Source of the DNA: Cellulomonas sp. NTE-D12
GTDB taxonomy: Bacteria; Actinomycetota; Actinomycetes; Actinomycetales; Cellulomonadaceae
Assembly: GCF_027923705.1 (NCBI RefSeq)
Contig: NZ_AP026442.1
Span: 2,108,001 to 2,172,000 of the forward strand
Reading direction: 5' to 3'
Length of the DNA: 64,000 bases
A model generated the notes under the pieces. It had not been told where the DNA came from and made no database searches. It saw only the letters and a program-made list of their open reading frames with translations. This document shows positions 7,678 through 16,314 of this stretch, in pieces (positions within the stretch are counted from its first letter, which is position 1; every line of letters begins with the position of its first letter). Position numbers and translations under genes: made by a program.

Positions 7678-8343
7678 TCAGACCTCGGCGGGCTGGCCGG
7701 TGGTGGCCGTCAGCAAGGTCTGAGGGGTCGGGGCGGCGGCACGTGCGGTCGCCGCCGTCATCCGGCGCATGTGGTGGCGACGACAGAGCACCTCGTAGGC
7801 CACCTCGGCGGTGCCCGCGACGTCGCCGACGACCACCTGCTCCCCCTCGACCACCATCACCCCGTCCACGGTGCGGGCGTTGTGCGTGGCGCGCTGCCCG
7901 CACCAGCACAGGGCGCGTACCTGCAGCACCTCGACGCGATCGGCGAGCTCGACGAGACGTGCCGATCCCGGGAACAGCCGGGCACGGAAGTCGGTGCTGA
8001 TCCCGAACGCGAACACGTCGACCGCCAGCTCGTCGACCACCCGCGCCAGCTGATCCACCTGCGCGGCGGTGTAGAACTGCGCCTCGTCCGCGATCAGGTA
8101 GTCGACCGGGCGACCGTGCGTGCGGCGGTGCACCACCTCCGCCCAGAAGTCGGTGTCGTCGTCGACCTCGTTCGCGCGCCGGGCCAGGCCGAGGCGCGAG
8201 GAGATGGTCGCGGTGCCCGCGCGGTCGTGGCGGGTGAACAGCACCCCGTCGCGCCCCCGTGCGGCGTGGTTGTGGTGCATCTGCAGCGCCAGCGTCGACT
8301 TCCCGCAGTCCATGGTGCCGGAGAAGAACACCAGCTCGGCCAT
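7678..8343 (-). CDS. tdk: Thymidine kinase (type II)
   Basis: This 221-residue salvage enzyme phosphorylates thymidine to dTMP with ATP. The P-loop GTMDCGKS lies at residues 9-16, the DEAQF Walker B-like motif near residue 89, and the lasso/zinc region has CWCG and the C-terminal CRRHHMRR. The last 25 residues form an Ala/Thr-rich tail. ATG at 8343 is chosen because MAELVFFSGTMDCGKS is the standard N-terminus. The stop is only 10 bp from the stop of convergent sepH. The gene lies 22 bp downstream of the alkaline-phosphatase-like gene and may be co-transcribed with it. Confidence 0.96.
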   Translation of the reverse strand: MAELVFFSGTMDCGKSTLALQMHHNHAARGRDGVLFTRHDRAGTATISSRLGLARRANEVDDDTDFWAEVVHRRTHGRPVDYLIADEAQFYTAAQVDQLARVVDELAVDVFAFGISTDFRARLFPGSARLVELADRVEVLQVRALCWCGQRATHNARTVDGVMVVEGEQVVVGDVAGTAEVAYEVLCRRHHMRRMTAATARAAAPTPQTLLTATTGQPAEV

Positions 8344-8365
8344 CCGCGTCTCCCTCGAAGCTCTC

Positions 8366-9541
8366 TCACACCTGCGTGACGAGGCAGGGCACAAGCATCT
8401 CCTGGCGGGTCAGCGACCCGTGCACCCCGACCAGCCCCAGCGACGCGGGGGTCTGCGTGCGGGAGTCGACCACCGTGACCCGTCCGGTGGTGGCGACCAC
8501 GACGTCCCCGATCACCGGCCGCACGCGGTCCGCCACGACGCCGAACCAGCCCGTCGCGACGGCCTCCTCGCGGGTCCGCACCACAGCCCCGTCTCCCAGC
8601 ACGTCCTGCCAACGCCGCACCACGTCGGTGGCCTCGGCGGCCGGCTCGAGGTGCAGGTGCAGCGCCCGCGGCTCCCCCGCCACGAGCGCGACACCCTCGG
8701 CGAGCGCCGGTGTGCCGGCGACGTCCCAGCGGAGCGACGGGTCGACGTCCACCATGCCATGGTCGGCCGTGACCAGGAGCAGCGTGCCCGAGGGCAGCAG
8801 CCGGGCGAGGCGGGCGAGCTGGGCGTCGAGGGCCTCGAGGGCGTCGCCCCACTCCCAGGAGTCGCAGCCCGCGTGGTGGCCGACCTTGTCCACGTCACCC
8901 CAGTACAGATAGGCCACCCCGGGCCGCCGCAGCTCACGGGCGACGACGTCGACGCGCTGGTCGAGCGACTCAGCCGGACGGTACGTCGCGCCGGAGAGCG
9001 CCGCCCGGGTCAGTCCCGACCCCTCGAAGCGCGCCGGCCCGACGCTGAGCACCCGCACGCCGGCATCCGCCAGCCTGCCCAGCACGCTGCGCTCCGGCTG
9101 CCACGTCTCCGCCGGGGGCAGGTCCGTCCAGGAGACGAGGTTCCCCAGCCGGCCCGTCGCAGGGTCGCGGACGGTGTACCCCAGCATCGCGGTGCGGCCC
9201 GGCGGGAGCCCGGTGCCGAAGGTGCCCATGGCGGTGGCGGTCGTCGACGGGAACGTGGTCGTCAGGGGCGCCGAATCGAGCAGGAGGGACCGCAGGAACG
9301 GCGCGTGGCCCGACCGCTGCGAGAGGTTGGTGTGGCCGAGGCCGTCCACCAGCACGACGCACACCCGCTCGGCCGACGGCAGGCCCAGGAGCGCGCGGGC
9401 GGCGGCAGCTCCGGGCAGGTCGACGCCGAGGGCGCCGGCCACGGCGGGGAGCACCTGTCCGAGCGACCGGCCGAGCAGCTCCGGCTCGATCAGCTCGTCG
9501 TCGGCACCGGGGGTGCGCGCACCACCGAGGAGATGCGTCAC
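8366..9541 (-). CDS. Alkaline phosphatase-superfamily nucleotide pyrophosphatase/phosphodiesterase
   Basis: This 391-residue protein belongs to the type I phosphodiesterase/nucleotide pyrophosphatase branch. The first metal site VVLVDGLGHTNL lies near residue 57, the nucleophile region TTFPSTTATAMGTFGTG follows (Thr nucleophile), and the second site is TADHGMVDVD with further His residues (WGDVDKVGHHAG). No signal peptide is visible, so it is probably cytoplasmic. Substrate unknown. The GTG start at 9541 overlaps the stop of the DUF5998 gene by four bases, so the two are coupled. Confidence 0.88.
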   Translation of the reverse strand: MTHLLGGARTPGADDELIEPELLGRSLGQVLPAVAGALGVDLPGAAAARALLGLPSAERVCVVLVDGLGHTNLSQRSGHAPFLRSLLLDSAPLTTTFPSTTATAMGTFGTGLPPGRTAMLGYTVRDPATGRLGNLVSWTDLPPAETWQPERSVLGRLADAGVRVLSVGPARFEGSGLTRAALSGATYRPAESLDQRVDVVARELRRPGVAYLYWGDVDKVGHHAGCDSWEWGDALEALDAQLARLARLLPSGTLLLVTADHGMVDVDPSLRWDVAGTPALAEGVALVAGEPRALHLHLEPAAEATDVVRRWQDVLGDGAVVRTREEAVATGWFGVVADRVRPVIGDVVVATTGRVTVVDSRTQTPASLGLVGVHGSLTRQEMLVPCLVTQV

Positions 9542-10122
9542 CGGGTTGCCGCGGTGGCGGCGGACAGCCTGCGGGCGAACGTCTGAGCCGCACGCACGGC
9601 CTCCGCACCGTCCGCGACCGAGCTGACCCGGAGCACGACGTCGTCCGGCGCCAGGGTGCCGGTCAGCCCGTGGTCGGCCTCGCACTCCGGGTCCCCGCAG
9701 GTGGCCGGCTCGAGGTCCACGCGCGACACGGCGCCCCAGCCGATGACCATCGTCAGCTCCAGCGCGCCGTGGCCCTGGCGATGCCGCTGCGGGTCGTCGA
9801 CCACGTGGGTGAGCGCCACCGACCGGAGCTCGCGCAGGGGCACGGCCTCGGTGGTGGCCGAGGCCGAGGCCGACGGGTGCTCGGCGTCCGGCGCGTGGTC
9901 GTCCACGTGGGCGACGACGAGGCGCGTCGGTGTGAGCACCAGGACGGTCACGTGACGGCGGACCTCCGCGTCGTCGAACGTGGTCTCCGGGTGCACGAGG
10001 TGCGCCTCGACGGACTCACCCGCGAGTGCGACGTCGAGCACGTCGGCCACCAGCTCGGGGTAGTACCCCGCCCGGTGCAGGTCGCGGTGCAGGTCCTTGT
10101 CCAGGGGTGTCACGGCAGGCAC
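9538..10122 (-). CDS. DUF5998 family protein
   Basis: This 194-residue soluble protein begins VPAVTPLDKDLHRDLHRAGYYPELV. It has the family features LVHPETTFDDAEVRRHVTVLVLTPTRLVVAHVDDH, TTEAVPLRELRSVALTHVV and a Cys motif TCGDPECEADHG. It resembles PH-like 'bacterial-type' beta-barrel proteins conserved in Micrococcales and Streptomyces, with no known function. GTG at 10122 is preceded by GGAGG about 11 bases upstream. It is coupled to the downstream phosphodiesterase-like gene by a GTGA overlap, so the two products may act together. Confidence 0.8.
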   Translation of the reverse strand: MPAVTPLDKDLHRDLHRAGYYPELVADVLDVALAGESVEAHLVHPETTFDDAEVRRHVTVLVLTPTRLVVAHVDDHAPDAEHPSASASATTEAVPLRELRSVALTHVVDDPQRHRQGHGALELTMVIGWGAVSRVDLEPATCGDPECEADHGLTGTLAPDDVVLRVSSVADGAEAVRAAQTFARRLSAATAATR

Positions 10123-10159
10123 CGCACCATCCTCCCACCCCGCCGGGCGACGCTGCGGG

Positions 10160-12892
10160 TCACGAGCGCGGCAGGCGGCGGGTGGCGTCCGAACGGTCGG
10201 CGTGCGCGAGGGTCGCGGCCGCCGCGAGCACCACCGCACCGTGCTCGGCGACCACCACGGGGTTCAGCTCGAGACGGCGCAGCTCCGGCAGCCCGTCCGC
10301 GAGCACCGAGACGCGGGCGACGACGTCCTCCAGCGCCACGACGTCGAGGGCTGGCAGCCCGCGGTAGCCGAAGAGCCGCGGCGCCGTGCGGGGCGTCCGC
10401 ACGAGCTGGCCGACGTCGACGTCCGTCAGCGGCGGCACGCCGTAGGCGGTGTCCCCCAGCAGGTCCGTGGCGTCTCCGGCGAGCCCGAAGCTGATCACAG
10501 GGCCGAACAGAGGGTCTTCGGCCGAGCGGATCACGCACGCGGAGCCGTGCGGCGCCATCGACTGGACCTCCAGGGGGTGGCCCGCGGGCGACGGTCCGAG
10601 CGAGGCGGCCAGCTCGAGCACCTCGGCCACGTCGGCCCGGAGCTCGGCCTCGTCGCCCACGTCGAGCCGCACGCCCCCGAGGTCGGCACGGTGCCGCAGG
10701 GCCGGGACGGTCGTCTTGACCGCGACGGGCCACCCGAGCTCGTCCGCCGCGGCCACGGCGGAGTCGGCGTCGTCGACGCCGATCGTCCGCTGCACGCGGA
10801 TGCCGGCGCAGGCGAGCAGCTGAGCGGTCCGGTCCGGCTCCAGCCGCACCTCTTGTCCCGCGTCGGCGGGCAGCCACTCGCCGACGAGACGACGCGCGGC
10901 CCGCAGGTCGAAGCCCTCGGGATGCAAGGGGGCACCCCGGTCCGCCGCGCGCCACCGGGCGTAGCGAGCGGCGTGGCCCAGCGCGAGCACCGCGTCGGCC
11001 GGCGTGGCGTATGCCGGCACGGTCCGTGGCGCGCCGTCGGGACCGGGCGCCGTCAGCTCGTCCGTCACACCGTGCAGACCGCCCATCACCGCCACCGTCG
11101 GACGTCCCGTGCGGGCTGCTGCCTCGGCGACCGCCCGCGCCACCGTCGGGTCGAGGTCCCCGACCACGGGGATCCGCACGGCGATCACGGCGTCGAGGTC
11201 GGGCTCGTCGTACAGCTCGTGCACCGCCCGGTCGAGGACCTCCGGTGCCGCGTCCTCCGGGACGAGGGACACGTGCCGCCCGATCCGGAGACCGTGCGTC
11301 GCGGCGAGCTCGGCGACCAGCGTCGCAGCCGACGCGGAGCTGGCCAGGATGCCGGTGCGGCGTCCCGACGGCAGCGGCTGGTGCGCCACGAGCTGCAGCA
11401 CGTCGAACATCTGGTGGGTGTTGTCCACCCGGATCACCCCGGACTGGCGCATCACCTGGCTGAGCACCCGCGCAGGTGCCTGGGTCGCCCGCACGGCGTG
11501 CCCGGGAGGCACCACCTGTCCGGACCGCCCCGCCGTCATCACGACGACCGGCTTCACCGCCGCGAGCCGGCGCGCGACCCGGGAGAACTTGCGCGGGTTG
11601 CCGACCGACTCCATGTGCAGGCCCACCGCGAGGGTCTGCACGTCCTCGGCCCAGAACTGCATGAGGTCGTTGCCGGACACGTCCGCGCGGTGGCCCGCGG
11701 AGACGAACTGCGACAGGCCGAGGTTGCGGTGCTCGAGCGCTGCCAGGAGGGCGACCGAGAACGGTGCCGACTGGCAGAACAGCCCGATCCCACCGGGCCC
11801 GGGCACGCTGCGTGCCAGGGACACGTCCAGCGTGCCGTCCGGACCCGTCGCGAGCACCCCGTACGAGGCCGGTCCGACCATCCGCATGCCGGCACCGTGC
11901 GCGGTCCGCAGCAGCCGACGTTGGCGCTCGAGGCCCGCGGCACCGTCCTCGGCGAAGCCCGAGGACAGCAGCACGACCGCGCGCACCGACAACCGGGACA
12001 GTGCCCGGACCACCGGTTCGGCCCGCTCCCCCGCCACGGCCACCGCCGCGAGGTCCACCGGACCGGGTACCGCGTCGAGGTCCGGCCACCAGGTGGCTCC
12101 CGTGCCGGCGACCGACTCCGGCGGGACACCGGTGGCGTGGACGACGACCGCCCCGCTGGTCGCCGCCGCCGCCAGGCCGGCGAGCACCCGCGTCACCATG
12201 CCGACGTGCAACGGCCGGGGGTCGTCGGTGCCGGGCCCGACGACGACGACGGACCTCGACTCGAGCAGCGCGCGCATCGACCGCGCCTCGGCCCGGTGCT
12301 CGCGGTCGGCCATCACCTCCTGCGAGCGGTCGGTCGGGTCGATGCCGAACGACACGGCGACCACGCCGTCCTCGGTCCGCTGGCGCACCTCGTAGCCCGC
12401 CTCTCGGAAGACCGAGATCATCCGGCCGTTCTGCGGCAGCACCTCGGCGACGAACCGGCGTACACCGCGCTCCCGCGCCGCTGCGGCCAGGTGCTCGAGC
12501 AGCACGGACGCCAGGCCGAGGCCCTGCCGCGCATCCGCGATGTTGAACGCGACCTCGGCGGTGTCCGGGTCGATCCGGTCGTACCGCGCGACGCCGATGA
12601 TCCGCTCCTCGCCGGCCGACCCCGCCAGCGCCACCAGGGCCACCCGGTCGCGATGGTCCACGGTGACCAGCCGCTCGAGGTCCCGGTCGGACAGGCGACC
12701 GAGCGGTGCGAAGAACCGCAGGTAGGTGGATCGCTCCGACTGCCCGACGTGGAACGCCTGCAGGGCGTCGGCGTCCCGCGGTCGGATGGGGCGCACCCGC
12801 GCCGTGGAGCCGTCGTGCAGCACCACGTCCGCCTCCCAGGCGGCGGGGTATCCCGCCGAGCCTTCGGGGGCCGTGGCGTCGGGGTGCGACAT
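10160..12892 (-). CDS. GNAT acetyltransferase fused to NDP-forming acyl-CoA synthetase-like domains
   Basis: This 910-residue multidomain protein has a GNAT domain at about residues 22-185 (acetyl-CoA loop RQGLGLAS at 122-129, then the terminal helix VFREAGYEV). A CoA-binding Rossmann and ligase-CoA region follows at about 205-650, and an ATP-grasp domain at about 690-900 (LGWPVAVKTTVPALRHR, LGGVRLDV, LNPVVV). E. coli PatZ/YfiQ has the same parts with the GNAT domain at the C-terminus, so the order is swapped here. Such proteins acetylate lysines, often of acetyl-CoA synthetase. The active-site SHTG motif of true ADP-forming ligases is not conserved (GHAVRA is seen), so the ligase part may be regulatory. 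TAGCCT lies 6 nt before the ATG, suggesting a leaderless mRNA. Confidence 0.9.
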   Translation of the reverse strand: MSHPDATAPEGSAGYPAAWEADVVLHDGSTARVRPIRPRDADALQAFHVGQSERSTYLRFFAPLGRLSDRDLERLVTVDHRDRVALVALAGSAGEERIIGVARYDRIDPDTAEVAFNIADARQGLGLASVLLEHLAAAARERGVRRFVAEVLPQNGRMISVFREAGYEVRQRTEDGVVAVSFGIDPTDRSQEVMADREHRAEARSMRALLESRSVVVVGPGTDDPRPLHVGMVTRVLAGLAAAATSGAVVVHATGVPPESVAGTGATWWPDLDAVPGPVDLAAVAVAGERAEPVVRALSRLSVRAVVLLSSGFAEDGAAGLERQRRLLRTAHGAGMRMVGPASYGVLATGPDGTLDVSLARSVPGPGGIGLFCQSAPFSVALLAALEHRNLGLSQFVSAGHRADVSGNDLMQFWAEDVQTLAVGLHMESVGNPRKFSRVARRLAAVKPVVVMTAGRSGQVVPPGHAVRATQAPARVLSQVMRQSGVIRVDNTHQMFDVLQLVAHQPLPSGRRTGILASSASAATLVAELAATHGLRIGRHVSLVPEDAAPEVLDRAVHELYDEPDLDAVIAVRIPVVGDLDPTVARAVAEAAARTGRPTVAVMGGLHGVTDELTAPGPDGAPRTVPAYATPADAVLALGHAARYARWRAADRGAPLHPEGFDLRAARRLVGEWLPADAGQEVRLEPDRTAQLLACAGIRVQRTIGVDDADSAVAAADELGWPVAVKTTVPALRHRADLGGVRLDVGDEAELRADVAEVLELAASLGPSPAGHPLEVQSMAPHGSACVIRSAEDPLFGPVISFGLAGDATDLLGDTAYGVPPLTDVDVGQLVRTPRTAPRLFGYRGLPALDVVALEDVVARVSVLADGLPELRRLELNPVVVAEHGAVVLAAAATLAHADRSDATRRLPRS

Positions 12893-12898
12893 GGTCCG

Positions 12899-12904
12899 AG
12901 GCTA
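12899..12904 (-). promoter_or_regulatory. TAGCCT -10 hexamer for the GNAT/acyl-CoA synthetase gene
   Basis: TAGCCT on the minus strand ends 6 nt before the ATG at 12892. No ribosome binding site intervenes, so a leaderless transcript is inferred. Confidence 0.5.
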
Positions 12905-13012
12905 TCGGGCCGCCCTCACGGCGAGCCGGTGCGGGCGTGCCGTGCGGGTGCGACGCCGGTCGGCGACGACAATGGTGGCGATCCGCCCCCGCCCGACAGG
13001 AGTCCCGCCCGC

Positions 13013-15496
13013 ATGGCGCGCCGCCCGGCCACCCCCTCGCTGCCTCCCGACGACCTCGTCGAGCACATCGTCGACATCGACGTCGCGAACGAGATGGAGG
13101 GCTCCTTCCTCGAGTACGCGTACTCGGTGATCTACGCCCGGGCCCTGCCGGACGCACGGGACGGGCTCAAGCCGGTGCAGCGCCGCATCCTGTTCCAGAT
13201 GGGCGAGATGGGCCTGCGCCCCGACCGGCCGTACGTGAAGTCCGCCCGGGTGGTGGGCGACGTGATGGGCAAGCTGCACCCGCACGGCGACTCGGCGATC
13301 TACGACGCGATGGTGCGTCTGGCCCAGCCGTTCTCCCTGCGGCTGCCGCTGGTGGACGGGCACGGCAACTTCGGCTCCCTCGACGCCGGTCCGGCCGCAC
13401 CCCGGTACACGGAGGCGCGGCTGGCGCCGGCCGCGCTGGCGATGACCCAGGGTGTCGACGAGGACGAGGTCGACTTCGTCCCGAACTACGACAACAAGCT
13501 GATGCAGCCCTCCGTGCTGCCGGCCGCGATCCCGAACCTCCTGGTCAACGGTGCGACCGGCATCGCCGTCGGCATGGCGACCAACATGGCCCCGCACAAC
13601 CTCGTCGAGGTGATCGCCGCCGCCCGGCACCTGGTGCTGCACCCGGAGGCGAGCCTCGAGGACCTCATGCGGTTCGTGCCCGGGCCCGACCTGCCCGGTG
13701 GCGGCAAGATCGTCGGTCTGGACGGCGTGCGCGAGGCGTACCGGACCGGCCGTGGGGCGTTCCGGACGCGAGCGACCGCCCGGATCGAGAACGTGACACC
13801 CAAGCGCAAGGGCATCGTGTTCACGGAGCTGCCCTTCGGCGTCGGGCCCGAGAAGGTGATCGAGAAGATCTCCGAGGGCGTCAAGGCCAAGCGCATCTCG
13901 GGGATCAACGACGCCGTCGACCTGACGGACGGCACGCACGGCCTCCGCCTGGTCGTCGAGGTGAAGTCCGGGTTCGATCCCGACGCCGTGCTCGAGCAGC
14001 TGTACCGGCTCACGCCGCTCGAGGAGTCGTTCGCGATCAACAACGTCGCGCTGGTGGACGGTCAGCCGCGCACGCTGGGGCTGCGCGAGCTGCTGCAGGT
14101 GTGGGTGGACCACCGCGTGACCGTGGTGCGCCGCCGGTCGGCGTTCCGGCTGGCGCGACGGCAGGAGCGGCTGCACCTGGTCGAGGGCCTGCTGGTGGCG
14201 ATCCTCGACATCGACGAGGTGATCCAGGTGATCCGCTCGTCGGACGATGCGGAGGCGGCCCGCGCCCGCCTGCGGACGGTCTTCGACCTGTCCGAGCCCC
14301 AGGCGGAGTACATCCTCGAGCTGCGGCTGCGGCGGCTCACGCGCTTCTCGCGCATCGAGCTGGAGCGGGAGCAGGCCGAGCTGGCGGCCGAGATCGCCCA
14401 GCTGCAGGCGCTGCTGGCCGACGACGCGCTGCTCCGCACGCAGGTGTCCGACGAGATGGCCCAGGTGGCTGCCGCGTACGGCACGCCGCGACGCACGATC
14501 CTGCTGGAGTCGGCGGGCGGCCCCTCCGTCAGCGGCGCCCCGGCTGCTCGCACCGCCGCCGCCGGTGCCGCGCCGCTGCAGATCGCGGACTCCCCGTGCT
14601 GGGTGCTGCTGTCCGCCACCGGCCTGCTGGCCCGCACGGCGTCCGACGAGGTCCCGTCGCGCGGGGCCGACGGTCAGCGCCACCGGCACGACGCCCTCAC
14701 GTCCGCCGTGCAGACGACAGCGCGGTCCGAGGTCGGCGCCGTGACCGACCGGGGCCGGGTAGTCCGGGTCCCCGTGGTCGACCTGCCGGGGCTACCTCCC
14801 ACCGACGGAGCGCCGTCGCTGTCGGGCGGTGTGCCGGTGGGCGAGGTGATCGGTCTCGAGCACGGCGAGCACGTCGTCGGGCTCGCCTCCCTCGCGACCG
14901 ACGCACCACCGCTCGCCCTCGCCACGGCGCAGGGCACCGTCAAGCGGGTGCTGCCGGGTGATGCGCCGGGCAACCGGGACTCGTGGGAGGTGATTGCTCT
15001 CAAGGAGGGCGACGCGGTGGTCGGTGCGGCCGCAGCGCCCGACGACGCCGAGCTTGTGCTGATCTCCTCGGACTCGTCGCTGCTGCGCTTCGGTGCCGCT
15101 GCGGTGCGCCCGCAGGGCAGGGCCGCCGGTGGCATGGCCGGCATCAACCTCGCCGCCGGCCGCCGGGTCGTGGCCTTCGCCGTGGTGCCGGCCGGTACGG
15201 CGGACGACGCCGTGGTCGCGACCGTCGCGGGAAGCGCGGACGCCCTGCCCGGCACGCAGGCGGGTACCGCCAAGGTGACGCCGTTCGCGCTGTACCCGTC
15301 AAAGGGCCGCGCGACCGGCGGCGTCCGGTCCCAGCGGTTCCTGAAGGGCGAGGACACGCTGCTGCAGGCCTGGGTCGGCCCCGCACCCGCCCGCGCCACC
15401 GGCTCCGGCGGCCAGGCCGTCGCGCTGCCGGTTCTCGACGAGCGCCGTGACGGCTCGGGCACTCCCCTCGCCGCTCCGGTGCACGCGATCGGCTGA
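13013..15496 (+). CDS. parC: DNA topoisomerase IV (gyrase-type) subunit A
   Basis: This 827-residue breakage-reunion subunit has a winged-helix/tower core at about residues 25-470. The catalytic Tyr132 is in RYTEARL. The quinolone-pocket motif HGDSAIYDAM puts Ser94 and Asp98 at the positions of E. coli GyrA Ser83 and Asp87, a susceptible-type pattern. A C-terminal beta-propeller region runs from about 500 to 800. The GyrA-box-like motif QGRAAGG appears near residue 705. The protein cuts and rejoins DNA to decatenate chromosomes together with a ParE/GyrB subunit. That subunit is not in this window, so ParC rather than GyrA is inferred from the isolated position. AGGAGT precedes the ATG at 13013. 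Confidence 0.93.
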   Translation: MARRPATPSLPPDDLVEHIVDIDVANEMEGSFLEYAYSVIYARALPDARDGLKPVQRRILFQMGEMGLRPDRPYVKSARVVGDVMGKLHPHGDSAIYDAMVRLAQPFSLRLPLVDGHGNFGSLDAGPAAPRYTEARLAPAALAMTQGVDEDEVDFVPNYDNKLMQPSVLPAAIPNLLVNGATGIAVGMATNMAPHNLVEVIAAARHLVLHPEASLEDLMRFVPGPDLPGGGKIVGLDGVREAYRTGRGAFRTRATARIENVTPKRKGIVFTELPFGVGPEKVIEKISEGVKAKRISGINDAVDLTDGTHGLRLVVEVKSGFDPDAVLEQLYRLTPLEESFAINNVALVDGQPRTLGLRELLQVWVDHRVTVVRRRSAFRLARRQERLHLVEGLLVAILDIDEVIQVIRSSDDAEAARARLRTVFDLSEPQAEYILELRLRRLTRFSRIELEREQAELAAEIAQLQALLADDALLRTQVSDEMAQVAAAYGTPRRTILLESAGGPSVSGAPAARTAAAGAAPLQIADSPCWVLLSATGLLARTASDEVPSRGADGQRHRHDALTSAVQTTARSEVGAVTDRGRVVRVPVVDLPGLPPTDGAPSLSGGVPVGEVIGLEHGEHVVGLASLATDAPPLALATAQGTVKRVLPGDAPGNRDSWEVIALKEGDAVVGAAAAPDDAELVLISSDSSLLRFGAAAVRPQGRAAGGMAGINLAAGRRVVAFAVVPAGTADDAVVATVAGSADALPGTQAGTAKVTPFALYPSKGRATGGVRSQRFLKGEDTLLQAWVGPAPARATGSGGQAVALPVLDERRDGSGTPLAAPVHAIG

Positions 15497-15498
15497 CC

Positions 15499-16260
15499 GT
15501 GCACACCCCGTCCACCCTCGAGCTGCCACGGTCGGTGGTGCTCGCGCTGTGGCTGGCGGTCCGTGCGGATGCGACGACCGCCGCCGCCGCGGTGGAGGGC
15601 GACGACGAGCCGCACACGGTGCTGGGCGTCGAGCCGCCCGATCTGCGCGGACTGCTCGCGGGTACGGCCCGCCCCGTCGCGCAGGCCGCCGCCGTGCTCC
15701 CGGTGCCGGGCGACCCCGCATCGGCGCCGCGGGAGGTGACGGAGGCCGCCACGGTGGCCGGTGAGGCGGTGCTGCTACGGACGGCCGACGGCGGCTGCCG
15801 CGCGCTGGTGCCGCACATCCAGCGGTTCGGCTCCGCGATCGACTTCGGTCACCTGGTCGCGTGGACGGTGGTGGAGACGAGCGACTGGCGGCCCGGTGTG
15901 CTGGCGCACCTCGGATCGCTGGCGGACGCCGAGCGGGAGCTGCGCGAGGGTCTCGCGACCGCCACCGAGGCGCTGGTGGACCTGGACGTGGCCCGATGGC
16001 GGCCGGAGGCTGCGGCGCAGATCGGCGCCGTCCGGGACGCGGTGCTGCCGGCGTCCCGACTGCCGGTGGGCATCGAGGGCCGTCGCGTCCGGGTGCTCGC
16101 CAGCGCTGCGCGGCTGCGCGCGATCGTGCGGCTCGCGACGCAGGACGACGGCGGCGCGGTGAACCTGTGGCAGGCCGACCAGCGGTCCACCGCGCTGCGC
16201 GAGGTGGACCGGGTGGCTCGTCGAGCGCTCGCCGCGGCCGCGACGACGCTGGACACCTGA
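15499..16260 (+). CDS. Unknown actinobacterial protein downstream of parC
   Basis: I do not recognise this 253-residue protein. It begins GTG CAC ACC two bases after the parC stop, so it is almost certainly co-transcribed and coupled with parC. It is rich in Ala, Arg, Val and Leu, with no transmembrane segment, signal peptide or Cys motif. The predicted fold is mixed, with a conserved-looking middle GGCRALVPHIQRFGSAIDFGH and W-containing helix pairs (LVAWTVVETSDWRPG). Similar proteins follow parC in other Micrococcales as far as I recall, but no function is known. The frame is supported by tight spacing and consistent GC-rich third positions. Confidence 0.75.
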   Translation: MHTPSTLELPRSVVLALWLAVRADATTAAAAVEGDDEPHTVLGVEPPDLRGLLAGTARPVAQAAAVLPVPGDPASAPREVTEAATVAGEAVLLRTADGGCRALVPHIQRFGSAIDFGHLVAWTVVETSDWRPGVLAHLGSLADAERELREGLATATEALVDLDVARWRPEAAAQIGAVRDAVLPASRLPVGIEGRRVRVLASAARLRAIVRLATQDDGGAVNLWQADQRSTALREVDRVARRALAAAATTLDT

Positions 16261-16314
16261 CCCGCCGCGCGACGACCGGTGCTCGGCCCGCCCGCCCGGG
16301 CGTCCTGGCGCGCG

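Noticed and set aside
10097..13012. Very long plus-strand reading frame opposite the GNAT fusion, running into parC
   Set aside because: It is antisense to a well-supported 910-residue protein; only the part from the ATG at 13013 is ParC.
10110..13157. 1015-codon minus-strand open frame
   Set aside because: It is a shifted shadow of the GNAT fusion, rich in Arg and Gly, as expected from GC-rich out-of-frame reading.
13283..13310. Possible quinolone-resistance changes in ParC
   Set aside because: Ser94 and Asp98 are the wild-type residues at the key positions.
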